Origin: CAYLRU01 sp964386565
GTDB taxonomy: Bacteria > Desulfobacterota > Desulfobacteria > Desulfobacterales > UBA5616
Direction: 5' to 3'
NCBI GenBank assembly: GCA_964386565.1
Contig: CAYLRU010000012.1
Coordinates: forward strand, 1-64,000
Length of the DNA: 64,000 bases
The notes under the pieces are model-generated. The model was not told the origin of the DNA. It saw nothing but the letters and a program-made list of their open reading frames with translations, and did not search any database. This document shows positions 45,917 to 53,630 of the stretch, one piece after another. Position 1 is the first letter of the stretch. Each line of letters begins with the position of its first letter. A program made the position numbers and the translations under genes.

Positions 45917-46936
45917 TTACTCGCCGAGGGCCAGTAAACACAGATCGCTCATTAAGATGGGAATGATGCCGCTTTCAGATACCGCCTCGGACATGGTGAA
46001 AAAACAGGCCGGGCAATTAAAAACGCAATATGCGGCATCCACTGCCTTCATATCGTCAATATTTCTTTTCATGACGTCATCGGCGGTTTCGTCCCGCTGC
46101 TGGGCCTGCTGGGCAAACGTACAGCAAAGGGCGTTTTTGCGGTCATATTTTCGATCCGGTCGGATCGCCCCGATTTGTTCGAAAATCCGGTCCACAAGAT
46201 GATCTGTTTCAGGAACCAGCCGATTCGAGCACGGGCGCTGGTAAGCCACAATCTGATTTAAAGGGGTGATCCGGTCCTTCAAAACTTTCAGCCGCTTGTG
46301 CAGAAACGAGAACAGGTGAACCGATTTGAACGGGATATCAATGCCGAATGCCGGAGCCAGGTGGGTGTATGCGCCGTAGCATTCATCATGGAAATGAACG
46401 ACTTCTTCAACACTGCTGTCCTTCAGAAAATAATCGTAAATATTCTGGACGGCGCGGGGCAGGCGTTCTCTGATGGTGGAACTTTTTGCAAAATGGAGCC
46501 ACATGATGTTGCAGAAGATATCGCTGCCGGAGATGACGGCGGCACCTTCGAAAAGAGAGCCCCGGATACACCCTTCCAGCATGGAAAATGCGCACATGTT
46601 GATCAGTGGCGAATGCACGGGCCTGGGTGAAATATCGGACTGGGGCCGCATCATATAAAGCTGCTGACGGGTGGCGGGAGCAGGAACCGGCCAGATATTT
46701 TTTTCTTCCTGGCGTTCGACAATCTGGTAGAAAGGATGATTGCCGTATGGACAGTATTCTTCGCAGGCGTAACAGGTTACACATTGACTCAGCACCGGGG
46801 AATCTTCTCCCCGGGCAATCTTCAGCCTGTGGGATTTTGCGGTTTGAATATCCATGTCCATGTATTGGCATTTCATCAGACAGTCGATGGTATCACATTT
46901 CTCGCAGATTGCCGGATCAAAATTCAGTTCATACAC
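45917..46936 (-). CDS. Fe-S cluster protein with ferredoxin and CCG-like domains
   Basis: A 339-residue protein starting with CEKCDTIDCLMKC and CVTCYACEEYCPYGN, two [4Fe-4S]-type motifs, followed by a heterodisulfide-reductase-like part with HDECYGAYTHL, QRPCSNRL, ALCCTFAQQ and FNCPACF. It is the first gene of the four-gene operon with the FAD oxidase and probably connects it to the electron transport chain. The start is GTG 46936 with AGGAG 9 nt upstream. Confidence 0.85.
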   Translation of the reverse strand: MYELNFDPAICEKCDTIDCLMKCQYMDMDIQTAKSHRLKIARGEDSPVLSQCVTCYACEEYCPYGNHPFYQIVERQEEKNIWPVPAPATRQQLYMMRPQSDISPRPVHSPLINMCAFSMLEGCIRGSLFEGAAVISGSDIFCNIMWLHFAKSSTIRERLPRAVQNIYDYFLKDSSVEEVVHFHDECYGAYTHLAPAFGIDIPFKSVHLFSFLHKRLKVLKDRITPLNQIVAYQRPCSNRLVPETDHLVDRIFEQIGAIRPDRKYDRKNALCCTFAQQAQQRDETADDVMKRNIDDMKAVDAAYCVFNCPACFFTMSEAVSESGIIPILMSDLCLLALGE

Positions 46937-47213
46937 GACAAAGGTCTCCTGTTTGGGTTAACGGGAAAGAAAGGGCATGGCAGAACGTGAGTGGACCCTT
47001 TGAACCGGAATGGTTTATAATATGATAACATTTTTACCGGGATTTTTCAATGAAAGGCTGCGCTTTTTGAATTAAAATTTCATCCGGCGGCAACATCCTG
47101 CCGGTAATGAGAATATGAAGGAAAATAAATGAGATAAGCGATTCAGGAGCTTTCATGAAACAAAGATAAAAAACTTGTCTCAAAACCCGTAACATGATAT
47201 TTGCCTGAAAATA

Positions 47214-47256
47214 TTATACTGAAAATGCTGGCCATACCCCCGCATTTTCAGTATAA
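47214..47256. other. Perfect 15-bp inverted repeat
   Basis: TTATACTGAAAATGC (47214-47228) and its exact complement (47242-47256) flank a 13-nt spacer, about 45 nt before the gene at 47302. There is no T run, so an operator or RNA stem is more likely than a terminator. The rest of 46937-47301 shows no gene. Confidence 0.65.
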
Positions 47257-47301
47257 CAAATTGAATTATAAAAATATATCGGTAATAAGGAGGAGTTTTA
47301 A

Positions 47302-47784
47302 ATGGCAAAGGTCGGCAAATATTTACCCTTGGTGATTGCGGTTCTGGTCGGGGTTTTTTTCCAGGCGATATTTATTGTTTCAGACATGAAAGACACCCCC
47401 ACAAAAGCGGCCATTGAATTTGCACAAGCCTATTATCTGCTGGATGACGATACCATGGAAAAAAGACTTTGCAGGGCGTCTCTCGCAGCCGGTATGATTG
47501 ACAATTACCTGTATGAAATGAGGAAGCAGGCGGCGGACCGTGGATTTGACTTGAAATATTTTAAAGCCCGCCTTTCCGGGATAAAGACCCAGACCCTTGA
47601 GATGAGCGACCGGACCGCAAAAATCAGAATCATTGCCCAAAAAAGATCTTCCATAAACCCAGTATTTGAATATGTGGGTAAACTGTTTTGCCTGACAAAG
47701 GCGTATGATGTGGAGAAAACCCTCGATCTCGTAAAAGAAAATGACCGCTGGCGGGTTTGCGGCCAGGTGCAGGACAGGGTTTAG
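47302..47784 (+). CDS. Hypothetical membrane-anchored protein
   Basis: A 160-residue protein with one N-terminal membrane helix (about 6-27) and a soluble domain with two Cys (58, 130) and an alternating KIRIIAQK and WRVCGQV pattern. It resembles small periplasmic proteins with an NTF2-like outline, but I do not recognise the family. AGGAGG precedes the ATG. A perfect inverted repeat upstream may control it. Confidence 0.72.
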   Translation: MAKVGKYLPLVIAVLVGVFFQAIFIVSDMKDTPTKAAIEFAQAYYLLDDDTMEKRLCRASLAAGMIDNYLYEMRKQAADRGFDLKYFKARLSGIKTQTLEMSDRTAKIRIIAQKRSSINPVFEYVGKLFCLTKAYDVEKTLDLVKENDRWRVCGQVQDRV

Positions 47785-47991
47785 CGGTCTTTTTATGCCG
47801 CCTTACGAGGCGGAGTTGGTTCAAGGCCCCGGCATATCGTCGTTCGGCAGCCGCGCGGGGTTGCCGGGAGAATTTAAAACCGCTTCTACGGGCCTTTGCG
47901 GTCGGATCTCCCGCAAACAGCCCCCGGGCAGCTATCATAACGATTGAACCGCACGGGAAACCTGGACAGGCCCGGATTTATCAAGTATTCC

Positions 47992-48741
47992 ATGCAATCT
48001 ATTTATCGCGATATTCAAAAAAAAGCCGTTGAAATTGCTTCTGAATTTCCGCTTCCGGAATTTTATCAAGACTATCGGCATATCTATGAAACATCCCGAA
48101 TGTTTTACAAGACAGACCCCATTATTGCCAGATTAAAATCGTATGTGGAAGACCATATCGAAAACGATTTCGGGCACGGCATGAGCCACGTGGTCAAGGT
48201 GACCATTGATGCTGGTACGCTCATGATGATTGAAGCCGGGCAACGGGGATATCCTCAGGACCGAATCAACCGATGTGTTCTCATCGTCCAGTGCGCCGGG
48301 CTGCTTCACGATATCAAGCGCAAGCAGAAAGATCATGCCGTGGAAGGGAGCAAATTTGCAGCAGGTCTGCTGCAATCCTACCCGTTGGCACCCGAAGAGA
48401 TTGAGGACATCCGGCTGTCCATCAGAAACCATGAGGCGTTTAAAGAGGTTGAAAAGATCAGTTCTGCTGCGGGGTCCCTGGTTTCGGACTGCCTTTATGA
48501 TGCCGACAAATTCAGATGGGGGCCTGACAATTTTACGGAAACGGTCTGGGACATGCTGGCATTTTCAAACGTGGCCATAGACGGTTTCATTAAGCGTTAC
48601 CCCAGGGGAGTGGAGGGGCTGTTAAAAATAAAGGATACCTTTCGAACACCCACAGGCAAAAAGTACGGCCCACAGATCATAGAACTTGGCGTTGCCATCG
48701 GCCAGGTGATTTATGAATATTTAAAAGAAACCTACTTATAG
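47992..48741 (+). CDS. HD-domain phosphohydrolase
   Basis: A 249-residue protein with the HD signature: His in FGHGMSHV, LLHDIKR for the His-Asp pair and a later RNHEAF and DADKF, the metal-binding set of HD phosphohydrolases. The substrate is unknown. The start at ATG 47992 is chosen over TTG 47944; neither has a clear ribosome site. The 200 nt upstream are GC-rich and contain several small hairpins. Confidence 0.8.
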   Translation: MQSIYRDIQKKAVEIASEFPLPEFYQDYRHIYETSRMFYKTDPIIARLKSYVEDHIENDFGHGMSHVVKVTIDAGTLMMIEAGQRGYPQDRINRCVLIVQCAGLLHDIKRKQKDHAVEGSKFAAGLLQSYPLAPEEIEDIRLSIRNHEAFKEVEKISSAAGSLVSDCLYDADKFRWGPDNFTETVWDMLAFSNVAIDGFIKRYPRGVEGLLKIKDTFRTPTGKKYGPQIIELGVAIGQVIYEYLKETYL

Positions 48742-48757
48742 AATCGGTATCCCATTC

Positions 48758-49558
48758 ATGAAACATGTATTGGATCGAGCAGGCATCAACGTTGGTGCCG
48801 TCATGGCCATCTGGATGGTCGTGGCGATGTTTGTTTTCCCTGCACATCTTTTTGCGGAAGATCCGTCCCTTCCGTTTTCACCCGGTGAAAAGCTGGTTTT
48901 TGAAATAAAATGGAGCATTATACCGGCCGGGAAGGCCGTACTTGAAGTCCTCCCCATCGAAGAATTGGATGGGGTTTTGGCCTATCATTTTGTCATGACG
49001 GTGAGAACAAGCAACTTTGTGGATCATTTTTACAAGGTCAGGGATCGAATCGATGCTTATGCGGATCTTCAGATGAATCGATCCCTGTTGTTCAAAAAAA
49101 AACAACGGGAAGGACGATCAAAGAAGAATATCCTGGTTACCTTTGACTGGGAAAAGAAACAGGCCCGGTATTCCAATTTCAACAAAAAGCGAAAGCCGAT
49201 TTCCATAAAAGAGGGGACGTTTGATCCGCTGTCCGCATTTTATTTTACACGGCTGTTTGATTGGGAAAACGGAAATGAAGTGGCCAGACCGGTTACTGAC
49301 GGGAAAAAAAATATCATCGGCAAGGCCCACCTGGTGAAAAGGGAAACCATTAAAGTACCGGCCGGAACCTTCGACACCTATTTACTGGAACCGGATATCG
49401 AACATATCGGCGGTGTGTTTGAAAAAAGCAAAAATGCAAAGATAGAGTTATGGGTAACAGCCGATGACCGTCACATTCCCGTACGGCTGAAAAGCAAGGT
49501 CGTGGTGGGGAGCTTTACAGGAGAGTTGGTTTCCATGGAAGGCGTTGATCGCCCATGA
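48758..49558 (+). CDS. DUF3108 secreted protein
   Basis: A 266-residue protein with a signal peptide (to about residue 33, FAEDP) followed by the DUF3108 outline: FSPGEKLVFEIKWSIIPAGKAVLEV, the YHFVMTVRTS strand, DPLSAFYFTRL and IELWVTADDRHIPVRLKSK. Family members are outer-envelope beta proteins with unknown function. It follows the HD gene by 16 nt and its end overlaps the thiolase remnant. Confidence 0.85.
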   Translation: MKHVLDRAGINVGAVMAIWMVVAMFVFPAHLFAEDPSLPFSPGEKLVFEIKWSIIPAGKAVLEVLPIEELDGVLAYHFVMTVRTSNFVDHFYKVRDRIDAYADLQMNRSLLFKKKQREGRSKKNILVTFDWEKKQARYSNFNKKRKPISIKEGTFDPLSAFYFTRLFDWENGNEVARPVTDGKKNIIGKAHLVKRETIKVPAGTFDTYLLEPDIEHIGGVFEKSKNAKIELWVTADDRHIPVRLKSKVVVGSFTGELVSMEGVDRP

Positions 49559-49559
49559 A

Positions 49560-49802
49560 TTTTATCTGGAACGGGATTTTGCCGCCCAGTATCCGGGATG
49601 TGAAAGAGAACCGGGATTAAACAGGAATATTACCAATGTCAACGGATCCGGGATCGGACCGGGGCATCCGGTGGGTTCCACCGGTGATAGAAGCATCACC
49701 ACACTGATTTATGCCATGAGAAAGCCGGGGAAAACCCGGGGTTGGCCACCCTTTGCGGCGGTGGGTGGCGTTTCCATGGCCTGTGCCATCGGAATCATGT
49801 AA
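49560..49802 (+). pseudogene. Remnant of the C-terminal end of a thiolase
   Basis: The frame beginning near 49560 reads DFAAQYPGCEREPGLN, then ITNVNGSGIGPGHPVGSTG and VGGVSMAC, which matches the last 75-80 residues of acetyl-CoA acetyltransferase (NVNGxGIxxGHPxGxTG and CxGGGxxxA). The His of GHP remains but the catalytic Cys before the last Gly-rich turn is Ala, and GLGHP has become GPGHP. No upstream thiolase sequence exists; the fragment starts within the DUF3108 stop region. Confidence 0.8.
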
Positions 49803-49817
49803 CAAAGAAGGGTAAAG

Positions 49818-50180
49818 ATGGAATCGAGGCCGGAAGAATCTTATATGGATGAGGAATGGGAAAACCGGAAATTGTGCCCTGACGGTAATTGTATCGGGGT
49901 TATCGGCCCGGATGGTTTCTGCAAGGAATGCGGCCGCGGTCTGCCGTCTGAAACAGATCAGCCGGTTGTTTTGTCCGTTTCGGGCGAACCTGGCGGCGAA
50001 TATGAAGAGGAATATGTTGATGAACGGGCCGGTGAATTTCATGCTGACGGTGAAGAAGACGGCGGGTTAAACGACGCTGTGGATGAAGACTGGGAAAACC
50101 GGACCCTGTGCAGCGACGAAAGCTGTATTGGTGTTATCGGCCCGGACGGGAGATGCAGGGAGTGCGGAAAGCCGCTATAG
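49818..50180 (+). CDS. Small acidic protein with two tandem zinc-ribbon-like repeats
   Basis: A 120-residue protein consisting of two copies of a ~30-residue unit, WENRKLCPDGNCIGVIGPDG plus CKECG (about 14-39) and WENRTLCSDESCIGVIGPDG plus CRECG (about 91-117), joined by a Glu/Asp-rich linker. Each unit has four Cys (C-x4-C and CxxCG) that could bind one zinc ion. The unit looks like a short treble-clef or ribbon seen in other deltaproteobacterial proteins, but I have no name for it. GAAGGG precedes the ATG. Confidence 0.8.
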   Translation: MESRPEESYMDEEWENRKLCPDGNCIGVIGPDGFCKECGRGLPSETDQPVVLSVSGEPGGEYEEEYVDERAGEFHADGEEDGGLNDAVDEDWENRTLCSDESCIGVIGPDGRCRECGKPL

Positions 50181-50306
50181 TCTCCCGGATACCGGCAGAG
50201 CGCCGCAGGGGATACCTATCGGGCCAGCGGAAAGATTCCATGCGGTGCTTAAACCGTATCTTTGGGCTTTTTCTTGGTGTGTTCCAGGTCTGATGTGTCG
50301 GCCGGT

Positions 50307-50972
50307 TCAGATCTGGCCGATATCCTGTTCAGCGTCACTCTTGAAACCGTTATAATATTCAAAGACCTTTTTGACATAAAACCGGGTTGTTTTAAAGGGC
50401 GGGATCCCCCGGTATTCCCTCACCTTGCTGCTGCCGGCATTATAGGCGGCAAGGGCAAGCTCGGCATTGCCTTCAAATTGTATCATGAGCTGCTTGAAGT
50501 ATCTCACGCCGGCGTTGATATTGCTTTCAGGGTCTGAAAAATCTTCAACACCCATGGCCCTGGCCGTGGACGGCATGAGCTGCATGAGTCCCACGGCTCC
50601 TTTCTTGGAAACCGCGTTGGGATTAAAACTGGACTCCGCCCATATAATAGCCTTGATAAGTTCGGGTTCCACATCGTACTGGTCGGCAACTTCCTCGATG
50701 ATCGGGTGAAATATCTCTTCGGCTGCTTTCCCCCGAACAGAGATCCAATCAACCTTCTGGTCATCCTGCGCTTCCAATTCCCCAGTTGGTTCATGTGGAT
50801 CCGCCGGCTCAATGGTGTCCTGCTTGGCGGCCGTTGCGACCCATTTCGTTTCATTATCGGTCGTAATACTTTTGGGCTGGGCGTAAATACTGACCCAAAA
50901 AGCCGTAATCACCAAATATAAACAAGATGTTATGACGAATAAAATCTTTTCCTTACAGTGATTTTCGTCCAT
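50307..50972 (-). CDS. Membrane-anchored lytic transglycosylase (SLT domain)
   Basis: A 221-residue protein with one N-terminal membrane helix and a C-terminal SLT domain: catalytic Glu in IIWAESSFNPNA, then GAVGLMQLMPSTA, INAGVRYFKQL and LALAAYNAG. It cleaves peptidoglycan glycan strands in the periplasm. ATG 50972 is preferred to GTG 50978 for ribosome-site spacing. It lies opposite the zinc-ribbon gene, tail to tail. Confidence 0.9.
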   Translation of the reverse strand: MDENHCKEKILFVITSCLYLVITAFWVSIYAQPKSITTDNETKWVATAAKQDTIEPADPHEPTGELEAQDDQKVDWISVRGKAAEEIFHPIIEEVADQYDVEPELIKAIIWAESSFNPNAVSKKGAVGLMQLMPSTARAMGVEDFSDPESNINAGVRYFKQLMIQFEGNAELALAAYNAGSSKVREYRGIPPFKTTRFYVKKVFEYYNGFKSDAEQDIGQI

Positions 50973-51238
50973 TTCCACTCTCTTTATTTACAGTTAAAGA
51001 ACCATCCTACAACAACAGATGGAGCAACTTATTGTAAAAAAAACGGGATGTCAACCCAAATCTAATGCACATATATGGGCATCCCGGGCTGTTTCTTAAG
51101 CCGCTTGAAAAATTTTAACCGGTTTTTGGTAAAAAAGCAATAGTTCATTGAAAATAAAAATAAAATCCAATATTTATGGCTAATTCGACCCATAATTCCA
51201 AAAAATACACCATATGTTGATGATGTGTAAAAATACAC

Positions 51239-51270
51239 TTGACAATTATCACCTGTTCGACATAGGTAAT
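51239..51270 (+). promoter_or_regulatory. Promoter of the cobalamin riboswitch transcript
   Basis: TTGACA at 51239-51244 lies about 35 nt before the riboswitch; a suitable but weak -10 follows 17-18 nt later. A short inverted repeat, GTGTA/TACAC, overlaps the -35. Confidence 0.5.
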
Positions 51271-51277
51271 ATAAACA

Positions 51278-51425
51278 TAAGGTGCCGTTACGGCTTAATA
51301 GGGAATCCCGTGAAAATCGGGAGCGGTCCCGCCGCTGTAATTGGGGACGACATTCGCAACAGCCACTGCAAAAGCGGGAAGGCGCGGATGGCCGGATGAT
51401 CCAAGAGTCAGAAGACCTGCCTTGT
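51278..51425 (+). ncRNA. Cobalamin (B12) riboswitch
   Basis: The aptamer core is easy to read: AGGTGCC at the 5' end, then TAATAGGGAATCCCGTGAAA, the B12-box-type GAGCGGTCCCGCCGCTGTAA, AGCCACTGC, GGGAAGGCG, GATGATCC and AGTCAGAAGACCTGCC. It is followed by a terminator at 51495, so it should stop transcription when adenosylcobalamin is bound. No cobalamin transport or synthesis gene lies downstream. Confidence 0.95.
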
Positions 51426-51494
51426 ATAAAACGCCCATGATCCTGCGGGAAACAGGTACATGAGCGGATTGAAAGGGTCAAGTAAGCTGGGTGC

Positions 51495-51533
51495 AGCCCT
51501 TCAAGCAGATGTTACGCTTGAAGGGCTTTTTTT
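51495..51533 (+). terminator. Riboswitch expression-platform terminator
   Basis: AGCCCTTCAAGC and GCTTGAAGGGCT form a perfect 12-bp stem with a 9-nt loop followed by T's. Confidence 0.93.
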
Positions 51534-51712
51534 ATATGGCCCCCGAATACCGGCGGGGGTGCACTCATTTGGGTGTCGGGGAAAGGCTCTCCCGGCAGGA
51601 GTTCCCCTTGCCTGTGTCTCCGGGCAGGGGGGTTTTGCCTTTCCCGACTCCCATAAAGATGCTTTTTAAAACAGAACGTTTTTCAAAGTTCCAATTAAAA
51701 ACAGGTTAAGTA

Positions 51713-51857
51713 CGTGCCGGGTGTCCGGTTGCCGCAAGGTCCGGGGTCTTCAGGAGGGACTTGACAGCGCCCGGCACGCTTTTAGTCTTCTCAATCATTT
51801 TAAAGCAGGCCTGTCAAGTGGTTTTCCCTTAAATGGCAAACAGGCCATAAAGACCCC
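51713..51857 (+). other. Structured intergenic element with mutually exclusive pairings
   Basis: CGTGCCGGG (51713-51721) pairs with CCCGGCACG (51770-51778). GGGGTCTT (51743-51750) pairs with AAGACCCC (51850-51857). ACTTGACAG (51759-51767) pairs with CTGTCAAGT (51811-51819), which shares CTGT with another stem, GGCCTGT (51808-51814) and ACAGGCC (51840-51846). It lies between the riboswitch terminator and the small membrane protein gene. From 51534 to 51712 nothing else was identified. Confidence 0.55.
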
Positions 51858-52015
51858 GTTCCAAAGAAGTGGATAACAGATATTTTTTTCGATAATTAAA
51901 CTTTACCAAAAGACAGCCGATTTATTTTGTGGTATGAAAAAAACGGCACTCCGGCGCTGGGATGCAAATTTTGGAAAATTTTAATCCGTGATTGTTTTTT
52001 GATGAGGAATAAAAG

Positions 52016-52252
52016 ATGTTGGAAAAAATTGCAAAAAGTCCGTACCTTAACATCCTGGCGGGCATTGTTTTAATATCAACCGCCGGATATGAGACATGGG
52101 AATCTTTTGATGAGTTTAAACTGGGTACATACCATGGTGTATTTGTTTTCGGCATTATTCAGCTCCTTAAATCCCTGCCCGAAGCATTGCACGGGGTTAA
52201 AGAAATCAGGGAAGGAGAAGAATGCTATGAAAATGGCCGGAAACGAAATTAA
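52016..52252 (+). CDS. Small membrane protein
   Basis: A 78-residue protein with one or two hydrophobic helices (about 10-28 and 42-55) and a charged C-terminal tail (KEIREGEECYENGRKRN). I do not recognise the family. GAGGAA precedes the ATG. It is the first gene after the riboswitch and the structured element, but lies about 480 nt from the riboswitch terminator. Confidence 0.7.
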   Translation: MLEKIAKSPYLNILAGIVLISTAGYETWESFDEFKLGTYHGVFVFGIIQLLKSLPEALHGVKEIREGEECYENGRKRN

Positions 52253-52501
52253 AATCCTGCGAATTATTTAAGGCCGTGTTTGCGCCTTCATCCAATGCAT
52301 GGATAATTCCTCCGGGCGTAACCGTATCTTCAGCCGTACATTGCAAAATGGTTTAACCGCCGGGAGTTTTTCACGCTTCTCCTGTCCGAATTAACGATTT
52401 GAAAAATATTCAAATAGCTGCTAATGAGGGTGTTGTTTTCTGGTCTGCAACATTTTCGGGCATGGGGGTTATAATTTTTATTTTTTGGACATGGAGTTGC
52501 C

Positions 52502-53617
52502 ATGATCATCGGGGTCCTGAAGGAAATCAAAGCGGATGAGAACCGGGTGTCGATGACACCGGCCGGAGTGGAACTCATTAAACAGTTTGGTCATCGGGTC
52601 CTGGTTGAAAGAGGGGCGGGAAACGGGAGCGGGCTTTCAGACGCGGCGTATGAAAAGGCCGGTGCCCGGATACTCGATACGCCGCAACAGATTTATGCAG
52701 AGGCTGAAATGGTCATGCATGTGAAAGAACCCCTCCCCTCCGAGTATGACCTGATTCGGGAAGATCAGATTATATTCACATACCTTCATCTGGCGGCAAA
52801 CCAGGAACTGACCGATGCACTGATGAAAAGCGGCTCCATTTGCATCGCCTATGAAACCATACAGAAATCCGACGGTTCACTCCCCCTGCTCAAACCCATG
52901 AGCGAGGTCGCCGGCAGGATGGCAATCCAGCAGGGTGCAAAGTACCTGGAGATGGAATACGGCGGACACGGCGTATTGCTTGGCGGCGTTCCCGGTGTTG
53001 ATCCCGGTACCATATTGGTGATCGGCGGGGGAACCGTGGGAAAAAATGCCGCCAAAATAGCCTGCGGTCTGGGCGCCAAGGTGTATGTGCTGGAGAATAA
53101 TCTTGAACGGATGCGGTATCTCAGTGATGTCATGCCGAGGAACTGCTTTCTGTTGATGTCTACGCCGGCCGCTGTTCGCGAACTGCTTCCACAGGCCGAT
53201 GTGATCGTAGGGGCCGTGCTGATACCGGGTGCAAAAGCGCCGAAAGTGATTACCCGGGAGATGCTGTCACTTATAAACAAGGGATCCGTTATGGTGGATG
53301 TATCCATTGATCAGGGCGGATGTTTTGAAACGTCGAGACCCACGACCCATACGGAACCGATTTATATCGTGAACGGCGTGGTCCATTACTGCGTCGCCAA
53401 CATGCCGGGGGCTGTTGCCAGAACATCCACGATGGCCCTGACCAACGCCTCATTGCCCTATGCCGTTGCAATCGCCAACAGCGGGTGGAAATGCGCAAGC
53501 CTGGAAAATCCTGAAATCCGGGGGGGACTTAATGTCGTCAAGGGCCATTTGACCTGCAAGGGCGTTGCGGAGGCTTTTGACAGGGAATATACACCGGTTG
53601 AAAACGTCATCGCATAA
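52502..53617 (+). CDS. ald: Alanine dehydrogenase
   Basis: A 371-residue NAD-dependent enzyme that converts L-alanine to pyruvate and ammonia. Motifs include Arg15 in ADENRVSMTP, Lys in HVKEPLPSEY, His in FTYLHLAAN, the Rossmann GGGTVGKNAA and the Asp in VDVSIDQGG. GGAG lies upstream of the ATG. The alr gene follows with overlapping or 13-nt spacing, so the pair can feed D- and L-alanine to pyruvate. Confidence 0.97.
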   Translation: MIIGVLKEIKADENRVSMTPAGVELIKQFGHRVLVERGAGNGSGLSDAAYEKAGARILDTPQQIYAEAEMVMHVKEPLPSEYDLIREDQIIFTYLHLAANQELTDALMKSGSICIAYETIQKSDGSLPLLKPMSEVAGRMAIQQGAKYLEMEYGGHGVLLGGVPGVDPGTILVIGGGTVGKNAAKIACGLGAKVYVLENNLERMRYLSDVMPRNCFLLMSTPAAVRELLPQADVIVGAVLIPGAKAPKVITREMLSLINKGSVMVDVSIDQGGCFETSRPTTHTEPIYIVNGVVHYCVANMPGAVARTSTMALTNASLPYAVAIANSGWKCASLENPEIRGGLNVVKGHLTCKGVAEAFDREYTPVENVIA

Positions 53618-53630
53618 AGAAATTCAGCCT

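Noticed and set aside
47785..47943. GC-rich intergenic stretch with CCGGCA/TGCCGGG hairpins before the HD gene
   Set aside because: Several weak alternatives, no match to the repeat family or to a known RNA.
51062..51481. 139-codon minus-strand frame across the cobalamin riboswitch
   Set aside because: It reads antisense through a conserved RNA and has no recognisable protein features.
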